Positions 21,601-31,300 of a stretch of 64,000 bases of DNA are shown piece by piece. The DNA comes from Streptomyces sp. R28 (lineage in GTDB: Bacteria; Actinomycetota; Actinomycetes; Streptomycetales; Streptomycetaceae). The DNA lies in assembly GCF_041052385.1 (NCBI RefSeq), contig NZ_CP163439.1, positions 8,111,001 through 8,175,000 on the forward strand, read 5' to 3'. The stretch's first letter is position 1, and every line of letters starts with the position of its first letter. Both the position numbers and the translations under genes were made by a program. The notes under the pieces are model-generated. The model worked only from the letters and a program-made list of their open reading frames with translations, was not told where the DNA came from and made no database searches.

Positions 21601-24600
21601 GGCGGAGCGTGCCGGAACCCGAGGACGCCGCGCCCACCGGCACCTGGCTCGTCGTGGGCCCCGACGACGACACCACCGACGCGGCCACCGACGCCCTGAC
21701 CGGGCGGGGCGCCACCGTCGTTCGGCTGCGGACGCCCGGCGACCCGGCCGGGGCGGACGAGCGGGCCGCGCTCGCCGAGCGGCTCCGGGACGCCCTGCGC
21801 GGACCGGACGAGTCGGACCGGGCCCTGCCGGTCGCCGGAGTCCTGTCCCTGACGGGCCCGACCAGCGACGGCAAGGACGGCACCGAAGCCCTGCTCCGCA
21901 CCCTCGCGCTGGTGCAGGCGCTGGGCGACGCCCAGGTCGGCGCGCCCCTGTGGCTGGCCACCCGCGGAGCGGTCTCCGTGGGCGCCTCCGACCCGCTGAC
22001 CCACCCGGAACAGGCGATGCTCTGGGGCCTCGGCCAGGTCGTGGCGGCCGAGGAACCGGCACGCTGGGGCGGCCTCGTCGACCTGCCCGACAGGCTGGAC
22101 GCCCGCACGGGACGCCGCCTGTGCGCCGTCCTCGCCGCGCGCGACGGCGAGGACCAACTGGCGCTCCGCTCCTCGGGAGTTCACGCCCGCAGGCTGACCA
22201 GGCCCGCACCCGGCCCGTCGGCCACCCGCACGAAGTGGCAGCCCTCCGGCACGGTCCTCGTCACCGGCGGGACGGGCGCGCTCGGCGCCGTAGCCGCGCG
22301 CTGGCTGGCACGCAACGGAGCCTCCCGTCTCCTCCTCGTCAGCCGCAGCGGAAACGACGCCCCCGGCGCCGCCGAGCTGGTCGCCGAGCTGACCGGGCTC
22401 GGCACGGCGGTCACCGTCGCCGCGTGCGACGCAGCCGACCGCGACGCGCTGGCCGCCCTGCTGGCGTCGCTGCCCGCCGACGAGCCGCTGACCGCCGTGG
22501 TGCACACGGCCGGAGTGCTCGACGACGGCATGCTCGCCTCGATGACCCCGGAGCAGGTCGAGAAGGTCCTGCGGCCGAAGGTCGACGCCGCGCTCAACCT
22601 CCACGAACTGACCCGCGACCTGGACCTGTCCGCGTTCGTCCTCTTCTCCTCGCTGGCCGCCACCTTCGGTAACGCGGGCCAGGGGGCCTACGCGGCGGGC
22701 AACGCCTTCCTCGACGCGCTGGCGGCCGACCGCCGCGCCCACGGCCTGCCCGCCACGTCCATCGGCTGGAGCGCCTGGGCGGGGGCCGGCATGGCCGCCG
22801 ACCCGGTGGTCGCCGAACGCGTCCGCCGCGGCGGCATGCCACCGCTGCCGCCCGAGCGGGCCATGGCCGCGCTGCGCCAGGCCGTCGAACACGGCGCCGC
22901 CCACACCGTCGTCGCCGACGTGGACTGGGCGCGCTTCGCCCCCACCCTCCTGGCCGGCGGCCGCGCCGCGTTCATCGGCGAACTGCCCGAGGTACGCGCC
23001 CTGCCGGCCTCCGACGACGCGCCGAAGGCGGCCGAGCAGGGCACGGCCGCGCTGCGCGCCCGGCTGTCGGGAGCCTTGTCGAGGGAGCGCGACCAGATCC
23101 TGCTGGCCCTGGTCAGCGGCCAGGCCGCAGCCGTGCTCGGGCACACGTCCGCGGACGCGGTGCAGCCCTCGCGCGCCTTCCGCGACCTGGGCTTCGACTC
23201 GCTCACCGCCGTGGAACTGCGCAACCTGCTCGGCAGCAGCACGGGCCTCGCCCTGCCCGCCACGCTGGTCTTCGACTATCCGACCCCACTCGTCCTCGCC
23301 CGGCACCTGCGCGACGAACTGGCGGGCTCCGGCGCCGACCCCGTACAGGACCAGCCCCCGGCGGCCCCGGCCGCCCTCGACGACGACCCGATCGCGATCG
23401 TCGGCATGGGCTGCCGTTTCCCCGGCGGCGCCCAGTCGCCGGAGGAGCTGTGGCGGCTCCTGGAGTCGGGCACCGACGCCGTCTCCCCGCTGCCCGCCGA
23501 CCGGGGCTGGGACATCGACCGGCTCTACAGCGAGGACCCGGAACAGCAGGGCACCTCGTACGTCCGCGAAGGCGGGTTCCTGGCAGGCGCGGCGGAGTTC
23601 GACGCCGCGTTCTTCGGCATCGCACCGCGTGAGGCGCTGGCGATGGACCCGCAGCAGCGCCTGCTCCTCGAAACGTCCTGGGAGGCCTTCGAGCGGGCCG
23701 GGATCGACCCCGAGTCGGTGCGGGGCGCACGCGTCGGCGTCTTCGCGGGCACCAACAGCCAGGACTACACGGGTCTGTTGCTGGGCTCCGCCGAGAGCGC
23801 GGAGGGGCTGGTGGGCACCGGTAACGCGGCGAGCGTCGTCTCGGGACGTGTCTCGTACACGCTGGGACTCCAAGGGCCCGCGGTCACGGTGGACACGGCG
23901 TGCTCCTCGTCGCTGGTCGCCCTGCACCTGGCGGTCCAGGCGCTGCGGTCGGGTGAGTGCACCATGGCTCTGGCCGGCGGCGTGACCGTGATGTCGACCC
24001 CGTCGGCGTTCATAGAGTTCAGCCGCCAGCGCGGCCTGGCCACGGACGGCCGCTGCAAGGCGTTCGCGGACGCGGCGGACGGCACCGGCTGGGGCGAGGG
24101 CGTCGGCATGCTCCTGGTGGAGCGCCTGTCCGACGCCCGCCGCAATGGTCACCAGGTCCTCGCGGTCGTCCGCGGCTCCGCGGTGAACCAGGACGGCGCG
24201 AGCAACGGCCTGACCGCCCCCAACGGGCCCGCCCAGCAGCGCGTCATCCGCCAGGCACTGGCGAGCGCGGGCCTGACGGCAGCCGACGTCGACGCGGTGG
24301 AGGCACACGGTACGGGTACGACGCTGGGTGACCCGATCGAGGCGCAGGCACTGCTCGCGACGTACGGACAGAACCGGCCCGCGGACCGGCCGCTGCTGCT
24401 CGGCTCGATCAAGTCCAACATCGGGCACACGCAGGCGGGCGCCGGTGTGGCGGGCGTCATCAAGATGGTCATGGCGATGCGGCACGGCGTCCTGCCCCGG
24501 ACGCTGCACGTGGACGCGCCGTCCTCGCACGTGGACTGGTCCGCCGGGGCCGTCGAACTGCTGGGGGAGCCGGTGGCATGGCCGGAGACCGGCCGACCGC

Positions 24601-27600
24601 GCCGCGCGGCGGTGTCGTCCTTCGGCGTCAGCGGCACCAACGCCCACACCGTCATCGAACAGGCGCCGGAGGCGGAGTCCGTAGCGGTGGAACCGTCCGG
24701 TGGGGCTGCTCCGGTCGTGGGTGCGGGCGTGCCGTTCGTGTTGTCGGGGAAGTCGGAGGGGGCGCTGCGGGCTCAGGCGGAGCGGTTGCGGCTGGTCGTC
24801 GAGGGCGGCGGGTTGCCGGAACTGCCTGCTGTGGGGCGGGCGTTGGCGTTGGGTCGGTCGCGGTTCGAGCACCGTGCGGTGGTGCTGGCGGGTGGGCTGG
24901 AGGAGCTGCGGTCGGGTCTGGAGACGGTCGCGCTGGGCGGCGGCTCGGCCGTCGGCGTGCTGCGCGGTGTCGTCGGCCCCTCGGCCCGTCCGGTGTTCGT
25001 GTTTCCCGGTCAGGGTGCGCAGTGGCAGGGCATGGCGGCGGGGCTTCTGGAGTCCTCGCCGGTGTTCGCGGCGCGGATGGCGGAGTGTGGGGCGGCGTTG
25101 GAGCCGTTCACGGATTGGCGCCTGCTGGACGTCGTACGGCAGGAGCCGGATGCTCCCGGTTTTGACCGGGTGGATGTGGTGCAGCCGGTTCTGTGGGCGG
25201 TGATGGTGTCGCTTGCGGAGTTGTGGCGGGCGTGTGGTGTGGAGCCCGCTGCGGTGATCGGTCATTCCCAGGGGGAGATCGCGGCGGCGGTCGTCGCGGG
25301 TGGTCTGTCGCTGGAGGACGGTGCGCAGGTCGTGGCGCTGAGGTCACGTGCGCTGCTGGCGTTGTCCGGTGGCGGTGGGATGGTCTCGGTGTCGTTGCCG
25401 GTGGTGGAGGTGCGTGAGCGCCTGACGGCCTGGGATGGTCGTATCTCGGTGGCGGCGGTCAATGGTCCTTCCTCGGTGGTGGTCTCTGGTGAGCCGCAGG
25501 CGTTGGAGGAGCTGGTGGCCTCCTGCGTCGAGCAGGATGTTCGGGCGAAGAAGATTGCCGTGGATTATGCCTCGCATTCGGCTCAAGTCGAGCTGATCGA
25601 GAGCGAGTTGGCAGACTTGTTGGCGGGTGTGGCGCCGGTCTCGGGGCGGGTGCCGTTCTACTCCACGCTCACTGGCACTCTGCTGGAGGACACGGTCGGT
25701 CTGGACGGCGGGTATTGGTATCGCAACCTGCGTTCCACGGTGGAGTTCGAGCGGGCGGTGCGTGCGGCGGAGGCCGATGGTCTTGCCGTGTTCGTCGAGG
25801 TGAGTCCGCACCCGGTGCTCAACCTCGGCCTGCAGGAGACCTTCGAGGCGGCCGGCAGCGATGCCGTGGCGCTGGGCACTCTGCGCCGTGACGAGGACGA
25901 GGCCCGCCGCTTCATGACCTCGCTGGTCGAGGCTCACGTCCACGGTGTCGAGCTGGACTGGCAGGCCCTGTTCGCGGGGCAGCAGGACAGCCACGTGGAC
26001 CTGCCCACCTACCCCTTCCAACGTCAGCGCTACTGGCCGAAGCCCATGGCCCTCGCCGCCCGGGCGGCGGACGGCGGCGACCCGATGGACACGGTGTTCT
26101 GGGAGGCCGTGGAGAACGAGGACTTCGGGACGCTCGCCGACACCCTGGGGATCGGCACGGACGGCCGGGACTCCTGGTCGGACGTGCTTCCGACGCTGTC
26201 CTCGTGGCGGCGGCAGCAGCGCGAGCAGTCCGTCGTGGACGGCTGGCGGTACCGCGTCGTCTGGAAGCCGCTGGAGCGGCCCGCCGTGCCGGGCGGCGCC
26301 GTGCCGGCCGGGACCTGGCTGATCGTCACTTCGCAGGGCACGACGGACGACGAGCCCGCCCGGGCGATCGAGCGGGAGCTGGTTCGGCGAGGGGTGCGCA
26401 CGGTGCGCGTGCCCTTGGAGGCCGACGACACAGGACGGGCCATGGCCCTCCAGTGGCTCGGCGACGCGCTCGCCGACGGGCCTGTCGACGGCGTCCTCTC
26501 CTTCCTCGCGCAGGACGAACGCCCCGACCCGTTCCACCCGGTGGTTCCCGCGGGCGTCGCGGCACTCACCTCGCTCGTCCAGGCCATGACGGACCTGGAC
26601 GTCACCGCACCCCTGTGGTGCCTGACGCGAGGAGCGGTCGCGGTGAGCCGCGCCGAGCCGCTCGCCCGCCCGGTCCAGGCGCAGACCTGGGGGCTCGGCC
26701 GGGTGATCGGTCTCGAGCACCCCGAGCGCTGGGGCGGTCTCATCGACCTGCCGGCCGGGCTCGACGAGCAGACGGCCGCGCGGGTCTGCGGACTGCTGGC
26801 CGGGGCCGGGGCCGGGGACGAGGACCAGCTGGCCGTGCGTTCCCAGGGCGTGGTCGTACGCAGGCTGGTGCGGGCGCCCGCCGACCGTACGAAGGCCACG
26901 AAGCCCTGGCGGCCGCGCGGCACCGCGCTGGTCACCGGCGGCATGGGAGCCCTCGGTGGGCACGTGGCCCGCTGGCTCGCCGGCCACGGCGCGGGGCACC
27001 TGGTGCTGACCGGGCGCAGGGGCGCCGACACTCCCGGCGCGGCCGCGCTGGAGGCCGAACTCACCGCATTGGGAGTGCGGGTGACCCTGGCGGCCTGCGA
27101 CGTCGCGGACCGCACGGCTCTGGCCGCCCTGGTCAAGGAGGTGGAGGCGGCCGACGGCGCGCCCATCCGCTCGGTGGTGCACGCCGCGGGGGAGACCCTG
27201 CAGATGGGCCTCAGGGAGTCCGATCCGGCGCAGTTCGCCCGCGTCATGGCGGCGAAGGCGGCCGGCGCGGCACATCTCGACGAACTGTTTGCCGATGCCT
27301 CGCTGGACGCCTTCGTCCTGTTCTCCTCGGGAGCGGCCGTCTGGGGCGGCGCCGCGCAGGGCGCGTACGCCGTCGGCAACTGCTCCCTCGACGCCCTGGC
27401 GGAGTACCGCAGGTCCAGGGGGCTGCCCGCGACCTCGGTCGCCTGGGGCGGCTGGGCGGGCGGCGGCATGGTGGACGGCGCCGCCGAGGACACTCTCGTC
27501 CGCCGCGGACTGCGGCCGATGGCGGCCGAGTCTGCCGTGCGGGCCCTGGTCCAGGCGGTGGAGCGGGACGAGATCTGCCTGACCGTCGCCGACATCGACT

Positions 27601-28271
27601 GGGCGCGGTTCGCGCCGGCCTTCACCATCTCCAGGGCCCGGCCGTTGATCGAGGACATCCCGGAGGCCGCCGCCGCGCTCAGGACCGACCAGCCGGCCGA
27701 GGACACGGCCGCCTCCCCGGCCACCGGCCTGCGGGAGCGGCTCGCCGCGGTGTCGGAGTCGGAGCGCGACAGGACACTCCTGGAGCTCGTTCGCTCCGAG
27801 GCCGCCGCTGCGCTGGGGCACCCCTCCGCCGACGCGGTGGAGCCCCAACGGGCCTTCAAGGACATGGGGTTCGACTCGGTCATGGCGGTCGACCTGCGTA
27901 ACCGGCTGACCGCGGCCACCGGTGTGCGTCTTGAGACCACCGTGGTCTTCGACGAGCCGTCCCCGGTGGCGCTGCGCGACCGGCTGTGCCGCGAACTGCT
28001 GCCGGCGGACACCGGCGGGGACGCCGGACCGGCCGCGGGCACCGAGACCTCGCAGGATGCCGAGGCGCGTGCCGTCCTCGCCGCGGTGCCGATTGCCAGG
28101 ATCCGCGCGGCAGGCCTGCTTGACCAGCTGCTGCGCCTCGCCGGGACCGCTGACGGGGATGAGGCCGGGGCAGGCCCGGCGGCGTCCGGGTCCGGGGACC
28201 GGGTGGACGAGATCAACGCCATGGACATCGCCGACCTCGTCCGGATGGCGAGAGGGACGAAGGACGCCTGA
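18612..28271 (+). CDS. Type I modular PKS, two modules KS-AT-KR-ACP x2
   Basis: A bimodular protein of 3219 aa. Docking helix (EDKLRYFLKRVSTDL), KS1 (Cys 204), AT1 (GHSIGE Ser 665, HAFHS: malonyl), KR1 (Tyr 1360, LDD, B-type), ACP1 (Ser 1530); then KS2 (Cys 1764), AT2 (GHSQGE Ser 2219, YASHS: methylmalonyl), KR2 (Tyr 2919) and ACP2 (Ser 3089). KR2 lacks LDD and has the Trp of A-type reductases (AAVWGG), so it should give the opposite hydroxyl configuration to all other active KRs here. Neither module has a DH. The C-terminus (RVDEINAMDIADLVRMA) is a different docking class from the upstream PKS proteins and resembles tails that pair with partners such as the next protein. ATG 18612 is preceded by GAGGGG. 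The intergenic gap upstream is 56 bp. Confidence 0.95.
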   Translation: MANEDKLRYFLKRVSTDLEVAHERIREMEERDTEPIAIIGMSCRYPGGVRSPEDLWDLVAAGTDGLSPFPSDRGWNLDGVFQPAPDGATYAGEGGFVQDAGEFDAAFFGISPREALATDPQQRLLLETAWEAVERAGIDPESLRGSRTGVFAGTNGQDYPYLLMGAEAGLEGYMGTGSAAAVVSGRVSYTLGLEGPAITVDTACSSSLVALHLAAQALREGECSLALAGGVTVMATPGMFSSFSAQRGLALDGRCKAFAAAADGTGFAEGVGLLLVERLSDARRNGHRVLAVLRGSAVNQDGASNGLTAPNGPSQQRVIEQALADARLAPGQVDAVEAHGTGTVLGDPIEAQALLAAYGQERSAERPLWLGSVKSNIGHTQAAAGVAGIIKMVMAMRQGVLPPTLHVDAPTPHVDWTAGHVRLLTEPTDWPETGEPRRVGVSSFGISGTNAHVIIEQSVEQAVDSAVESVGEQAEEHPEAVVRPGLVPWVISARGQAALAGQAARLRALLAAHPEYDPVDVAHSLATTRTAFEDRAVVVGANRDELLRGLDALVENEAGPVCGTVTEGRLAFLFSGQGSQRLGTGRELAARFPAFREAFDEVCAQLDPHLDRPLRDVLYADETSDDAGLLHRTAHTQAALFAVEVALFRLLDHWGIAPDLLAGHSIGELAAAHVAGVLSLEDASTLVAARGRLMQALPEGGAMVSLQATEDEVLPLLVDGVSIAALNAPDATVISGDEDAALRIAAHFQGQGRKTKRLRVSHAFHSPRMDAMLDDFRAVAQGLTFHPPRIPIVSNVTGAIAPAEEICTAEHWVRHVRQAVRFDDSVRALAEHGVTTFVELGPDGVLSALVADSLAGRTTDQAAEPAVAFPVLRGDRPETRAALTALARLHVRGRTPDWPALLPDAGQVPLPTYAFQRSRYWPESLIWTAAPDAAVGEDPAEAGFWAAVERADLDAVTGTLALEGDQPLSVVLPVLADWRRARREQSALDSLRYEVRWRSVPEPEDAAPTGTWLVVGPDDDTTDAATDALTGRGATVVRLRTPGDPAGADERAALAERLRDALRGPDESDRALPVAGVLSLTGPTSDGKDGTEALLRTLALVQALGDAQVGAPLWLATRGAVSVGASDPLTHPEQAMLWGLGQVVAAEEPARWGGLVDLPDRLDARTGRRLCAVLAARDGEDQLALRSSGVHARRLTRPAPGPSATRTKWQPSGTVLVTGGTGALGAVAARWLARNGASRLLLVSRSGNDAPGAAELVAELTGLGTAVTVAACDAADRDALAALLASLPADEPLTAVVHTAGVLDDGMLASMTPEQVEKVLRPKVDAALNLHELTRDLDLSAFVLFSSLAATFGNAGQGAYAAGNAFLDALAADRRAHGLPATSIGWSAWAGAGMAADPVVAERVRRGGMPPLPPERAMAALRQAVEHGAAHTVVADVDWARFAPTLLAGGRAAFIGELPEVRALPASDDAPKAAEQGTAALRARLSGALSRERDQILLALVSGQAAAVLGHTSADAVQPSRAFRDLGFDSLTAVELRNLLGSSTGLALPATLVFDYPTPLVLARHLRDELAGSGADPVQDQPPAAPAALDDDPIAIVGMGCRFPGGAQSPEELWRLLESGTDAVSPLPADRGWDIDRLYSEDPEQQGTSYVREGGFLAGAAEFDAAFFGIAPREALAMDPQQRLLLETSWEAFERAGIDPESVRGARVGVFAGTNSQDYTGLLLGSAESAEGLVGTGNAASVVSGRVSYTLGLQGPAVTVDTACSSSLVALHLAVQALRSGECTMALAGGVTVMSTPSAFIEFSRQRGLATDGRCKAFADAADGTGWGEGVGMLLVERLSDARRNGHQVLAVVRGSAVNQDGASNGLTAPNGPAQQRVIRQALASAGLTAADVDAVEAHGTGTTLGDPIEAQALLATYGQNRPADRPLLLGSIKSNIGHTQAGAGVAGVIKMVMAMRHGVLPRTLHVDAPSSHVDWSAGAVELLGEPVAWPETGRPRRAAVSSFGVSGTNAHTVIEQAPEAESVAVEPSGGAAPVVGAGVPFVLSGKSEGALRAQAERLRLVVEGGGLPELPAVGRALALGRSRFEHRAVVLAGGLEELRSGLETVALGGGSAVGVLRGVVGPSARPVFVFPGQGAQWQGMAAGLLESSPVFAARMAECGAALEPFTDWRLLDVVRQEPDAPGFDRVDVVQPVLWAVMVSLAELWRACGVEPAAVIGHSQGEIAAAVVAGGLSLEDGAQVVALRSRALLALSGGGGMVSVSLPVVEVRERLTAWDGRISVAAVNGPSSVVVSGEPQALEELVASCVEQDVRAKKIAVDYASHSAQVELIESELADLLAGVAPVSGRVPFYSTLTGTLLEDTVGLDGGYWYRNLRSTVEFERAVRAAEADGLAVFVEVSPHPVLNLGLQETFEAAGSDAVALGTLRRDEDEARRFMTSLVEAHVHGVELDWQALFAGQQDSHVDLPTYPFQRQRYWPKPMALAARAADGGDPMDTVFWEAVENEDFGTLADTLGIGTDGRDSWSDVLPTLSSWRRQQREQSVVDGWRYRVVWKPLERPAVPGGAVPAGTWLIVTSQGTTDDEPARAIERELVRRGVRTVRVPLEADDTGRAMALQWLGDALADGPVDGVLSFLAQDERPDPFHPVVPAGVAALTSLVQAMTDLDVTAPLWCLTRGAVAVSRAEPLARPVQAQTWGLGRVIGLEHPERWGGLIDLPAGLDEQTAARVCGLLAGAGAGDEDQLAVRSQGVVVRRLVRAPADRTKATKPWRPRGTALVTGGMGALGGHVARWLAGHGAGHLVLTGRRGADTPGAAALEAELTALGVRVTLAACDVADRTALAALVKEVEAADGAPIRSVVHAAGETLQMGLRESDPAQFARVMAAKAAGAAHLDELFADASLDAFVLFSSGAAVWGGAAQGAYAVGNCSLDALAEYRRSRGLPATSVAWGGWAGGGMVDGAAEDTLVRRGLRPMAAESAVRALVQAVERDEICLTVADIDWARFAPAFTISRARPLIEDIPEAAAALRTDQPAEDTAASPATGLRERLAAVSESERDRTLLELVRSEAAAALGHPSADAVEPQRAFKDMGFDSVMAVDLRNRLTAATGVRLETTVVFDEPSPVALRDRLCRELLPADTGGDAGPAAGTETSQDAEARAVLAAVPIARIRAAGLLDQLLRLAGTADGDEAGAGPAASGSGDRVDEINAMDIADLVRMARGTKDA
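24987..26036 (+). repeat. AT-coding repeat, copy 3
   Basis: The counterpart of 15319-16368 (constant offset 9668) in the second module of the bimodular PKS, with the same T-richer codon choice. It encodes the whole methylmalonyl-type AT catalytic domain. Confidence 0.85.
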
Positions 28272-28308
28272 TGCGAGAACTGCTGATGCGACGACCAGTG
28301 TGGAGCAC

Positions 28309-31300
28309 ATGATGGGGACGCAGGTCGAAGAGATCGTCCAGGCACTGAGGACGTCTCTCGTGGAGAACGAGCGGCTGCGTCAACAGCACCAGCGCCTCGT
28401 CGACGAACGCACCGAGCCCATCGCCGTCGTGGCGATGAGCTGCCGCCTGCCGGGCGGCGTCCGGTCACCGGAGGACCTCTGGCGGCTCGTCCTGGACGGC
28501 GAGGACGCCATGTCGGGCTTCCCCGACGGGCGCGGCTGGGACATGGGCGGGCTGCGCGGCCTCGGGGATTCGGGCATCACCCCGGAGGGCGGCTTCGTCC
28601 ACCACGCCGACGCCTTCGACCCGGTGCTCTTCGGCATCAGCCCCCGCGAGGCGCTGGCGATGGACCCGCAGCAGCGGCTCCTCCTCGAAGCCGCCTGGGA
28701 GGTGCTCGAAAGGGCCGGGGTCGACCCCACGTCCGTACGGGGCACCGACACAGGGGTGTTCGTGGGCGCCTCCTCGTCGGGATACAGCGCGGGCATGTAC
28801 GGCGATGCCGAGGGCAGCGAGAGCTTCCTGCTCACCGGCAGCGCGGGCAGCGTCCTGTCGGGCCGGCTCTCCTACAGCTTCGGCCTGGAGGGACCGGCGG
28901 TGACCGTGGACACCGCCTGCTCCTCGTCGCTGGTGGCGCTCCACATGGCCGTCCGCTCGCTGCGCGGCGGCGAGTGCTCGCTGGCGCTCGCGGGCGGCGT
29001 GACGGTCATGGCGTCCCCCGGCGCGTTCGTCGAGTTCAGCAAGCAGGGAGGGCTGGCCGGCAACGGCAGGTGCAAGTCGTTCGCGGCTGCCGCCGACGGC
29101 ACCGGCTGGGGCGAGGGCGTGGGCGTACTGCTGCTGGAGCGGCTGTCCGACGCGCGACGCAACGGCCACCAGGTCCTGGCCGTGGTGCGGGGCAGCGCCG
29201 TCAACCAGGACGGCGCGAGCAACGGCCTCACCGCGCCCAGCGGCCCGGCCCAGCGCAGGGTGATCGGCCAGGCCCTCGCCGACGCCGGGCTGACACCCGC
29301 CGACGTCGACGCGGTGGAGGCGCACGGCACGGGCACGACGCTGGGCGACCCGATCGAGGCCCAGGCGCTCCTTGCGACGTACGGTCGCCAGCGGTCCGCC
29401 GGGCAGCCGTTGCTGCTCGGCACGGTCAAGTCGAACATCGGCCACACACAGGCCGCGGCCGGGGTGATCGGCGCGATCAAGACGGTCCTCGCACTCGGCC
29501 ACGGCGTGCTGCCGCGCACCCTGCACGTCGACGAGCCGACCCCGCACGTCGACTGGTCGAGCGGCGCCGTGTCACTGCTGACCGAGGCCGTCGCCTGGCC
29601 GGACACCGGGCGGCCGCGGCGGGCCGGGGTCTCCGCCTTCGGGCTGAGCGGCACCAACGCTCACCTGATTCTCGAACAGGCCCCGCACGCCGAGCCCACG
29701 ACGGACCCGGTCGACGCCGGGGCCACGGGCGCCCCGCTGCCCGTCGTGCCGCTCCTGGTCTCCGGACGCACGGACGAGGCGCTGCGCGGACAGGCCGCCC
29801 GGCTCCTCGACCGGCTGCGCGACACCCCGGACGTGCCGCTGACGGATCTCGGGCGGACGCTCGCCGTGTCCCGCGCGGCCCTGGACCGCCGCGCGGTGCT
29901 CCTGGCGGGCGACCACGTCGGCCTGCTGCGGGGGCTCACGGCGCTGGCCGCGGACGAGCCGGGCTCGGGTGTGGTCCGCGGCGCGGTGCGCGTCGCGGGC
30001 GGTACCGCCTTCCTGTTCACCGGGCAGGGCAGCCAGCGCCTCGGCATGGGCGAGGAACTCCACGCGCTGTTCCCCGCCTTCGCAGACGCCCTGGACGCCG
30101 CCTGCGCCCGGTTCGACCCGCATCTGCGGACGCCGCTGCGCGCGGTGATGTCCGGCACCGACGCGGACCTGCTGGACCGGACCGAGTACGCCCAGCCCGC
30201 GCTGTTCGCCTTCGAAGTGGCCCTCCACCGGCTCCTGGAGTCATGGGGGGTGCGCCCGGACGCGGTGGCCGGTCACTCGGTGGGAGAGCTCGCCGCCGCG
30301 CACGTCGCGGGCGTCCTGACCCTGGAGGACGCCTGCACGCTGGTCGCGGCGCGTGGCCGGCTGATGCAGGCGATGCCCGCGGGCGGCCGCATGGTCTCCG
30401 TCGAGGCGTCGGAGCAGGAGGTGCGGGAGTCGCTGGAGCGGGTGCGGGGCTCGCTGGCGGGCCGCCCCGACGCCGCCCTGTCGATCGCCGCGGTCAACGG
30501 CCCCGCGGCCGTCGTCGTCTCCGGCGACCGCGAGTCGGTCGACGAGGTCGCGGCACTGTGGGCGGCGCGCGGCCGCAGGCACAAGGAGCTGCGGACCAGC
30601 CACGCCTTCCACTCGGCCCACATGGACGCGATGCTGGACGAGTTCAGGTCCGTCGCCGACGGCCTGACGTTCCGTCGGCCGCAGATCGACGTCGTCAGCG
30701 CGCTGACCGGCGAACGGCTCACCGAGGAGCAGGCGGTCTCCGCCGACCACTGGACCCGGCAGGTCAGGGAGACCGTCCGCTTCGCCGACGCCGTCCGGCG
30801 GCTGAGCGACGACAACGTCTCCACGTTCGTGGAGCTCGGGCCCGACGGGGTGCTGACCGCACTCGCCCGGGGCTGCCTCGCCGACCGGACCGATGTCCGC
30901 CAGCCGCTGCTCGCCGCCGCGCAGCGACGCGACCGGCCGGCGGCACAGGCGCTCTTCCACCTGCTCGCCGAGCTCCATGTGCAGGGCCGGCCCCTCGACT
31001 GGGACGCGGTGTTCGCGGGCCGGGGCGCGCACCGCATCGACCTGCCGACGTACGCCTTCCAGCGGCAGCGGTACTGGCCTGCGCCCCCCGCGGCCCGCGC
31101 CGACGCGCCGGAACCCGCTGCCGAGGACGGCGGCTTCTGGAGCGCGGTGGAACACGGCGGGACCGCCGCGGTGGCGCGGCTCCTGGACGCGCCGGAGGAG
31201 GACGAGGCCGCGCTGCGCACGGTCCTTCCGGCCCTGGCCGCGTACCGCAAGCGCTACACGCGCGACACCCTGATCGGCGACTGGCGCTACCGGACGACCT

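Noticed and set aside
27922..28308. Upstream extension of the terminal PKS gene
   Set aside because: The stretch lies inside the preceding PKS gene in another frame and is Arg/Pro-rich; the docking helix starts at 28309.
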